The position numbers were made by a program, and so were the translations under genes. A stretch of 6,741 bases of DNA from Desulfurivibrio alkaliphilus (GTDB taxonomy: Bacteria; Desulfobacterota; Desulfobulbia; Desulfobulbales; Desulfurivibrionaceae): contig DSDS01000090.1 of NCBI GenBank assembly GCA_011048585.1, positions 1 to 6,741 on the forward strand, written 5' to 3'. This document shows positions 6,216-6,741 of the stretch, piece by piece; within the stretch, counting starts at the first letter, position 1; each line of letters opens with the position of its first letter. The notes beneath the pieces were generated by a model. It worked only from the letters and a program-made list of their open reading frames with translations. It did not search any database and was not told where the DNA came from.

Positions 6216-6741
6216 ATGAGCATATCAATCGACGAATCGATCCGCATCCTCAAGGCTGAAATCATCGCCCAGGATCTCCAGCTGCCCGCCCGGCGCGTCG
6301 CGCCCCTGCAGGAAGCCATCGCCTGTCTCAAGCTCCGCTTCAAAAGCCGCAAGAACATTCTGGCCATCCTGGGAATGGCCGACGGGGTGATCCGCTATAT
6401 TCAACAGCACCAGGTCCACACCGATCCCGATTGCCTGGACTTTCTCAAGGAAGCTCTGGCCCATGTGGTCAATGTTTACGAGGAGGGTAAGTTTATTCCC
6501 GAGCGCGAGGAAGAGCTGGGCAAACGGATGTATAAAAAGTTTGCCAGCCTGCGCCGGGTCATGGCCGACCGGCGGCAGGGGAGGGAGCCGGCCAGGGCCC
6601 CGGCGACGGCCAAGGCGGCAACTCCAACCCCGGGGCCCAATGCTGCTCCAGCCGCGCCCCCTCGGCGAAGCGCCGCTGGAGCGGCGCCAGCCGCAACCAA
6701 CAACGGCACGCGGGAGTATGCCCCCGCGGCCAACGACCGCT
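6216..6741 (+). CDS. Unrecognised helical protein with Ala/Pro-rich tail (partial, open at the window end)
   Basis: The frame from the ATG at 6216 stays open to the window end, giving 175 complete codons with no stop. I do not recognise the family. Residues 1-120 are rich in Leu, Ile, Lys, Arg and Glu, with spacing suited to amphipathic helices, for example around ILKAEIIAQ (11-19), RKNILAILGMADGVIRYIQ (45-63) and CLDFLKEALAHVVNVYEE (73-90). Residues from about 121 onwards turn into a disordered-looking stretch dominated by Ala, Pro and Arg, which often links to a further domain; that domain, if present, is beyond the edge. No signal peptide or membrane segment is seen, so it is probably cytoplasmic. 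The Shine-Dalgarno is weak (GGAA at 6208-6211). An in-frame GTG at 6195 has no better site, so the ATG is preferred. It is divergent from the prepilin peptidase gene, which hints at, but does not prove, a link to pili or secretion. Confidence 0.72.
   Translation, partial: MSISIDESIRILKAEIIAQDLQLPARRVAPLQEAIACLKLRFKSRKNILAILGMADGVIRYIQQHQVHTDPDCLDFLKEALAHVVNVYEEGKFIPEREEELGKRMYKKFASLRRVMADRRQGREPARAPATAKAATPTPGPNAAPAAPPRRSAAGAAPAATNNGTREYAPAANDR

Overview
The window comes from a GC-rich Gram-negative bacterium. The complete genes are compact and proteobacterial in type: a two-RCK-domain TrkA, a TrkH with an extra N-terminal membrane hairpin, a full-length MnmG and a type IV prepilin peptidase. 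My guess is a member of the Desulfobacterota (former Deltaproteobacteria), but this rests on general gene style and is not proven by the sequence.

Layout. Positions 1-266 hold the N-terminal part of a DJ-1/PfpI-family gene on the minus strand, cut by the window edge. A 341-bp divergent intergenic region follows. It carries a very good sigma-54 (-24/-12) promoter on the minus strand at 324-339, pointing at the PfpI-family gene, and a perfect 14-bp palindrome at 438-451, about 130 bp upstream of the predicted start site. Next comes a tight plus-strand cluster: trkA (608-1966), trkH (1971-3470) and mnmG (3472-5352), with gaps of only 4 and 1 bases. The prepilin peptidase gene (pilD-like, minus strand, 6152-5349) converges on mnmG, and the two stop codons overlap inside one TTAG. 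A 63-bp divergent spacer with a short dyad (CCGATT-N11-AATCGG) separates it from a plus-strand gene starting at 6216. That gene is open at the window end and encodes an unrecognised helical protein with an Ala/Pro-rich tail.

How the genes work together. TrkA is the NAD-binding cytoplasmic gating subunit of the TrkH potassium channel/transporter, so trkA-trkH forms a complete K+ uptake module. MnmG is half of the MnmE-MnmG enzyme that modifies U34 of tRNA. MnmE is a K+-activated GTPase, which gives a possible physiological reason for the linkage, though this is only inference. The prepilin peptidase matures type IV pilins and type II secretion pseudopilins; its gene contains a run of ten G residues that deserves a look as a possible phase-variation tract.

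I saw no tRNA, rRNA, CRISPR array, insertion sequence or convincing intrinsic terminator. Nothing here is clearly a previously undescribed system. The most interesting points are the sigma-54 control region of the PfpI-family gene, the G10 tract in the peptidase gene and the trk-mnmG linkage.
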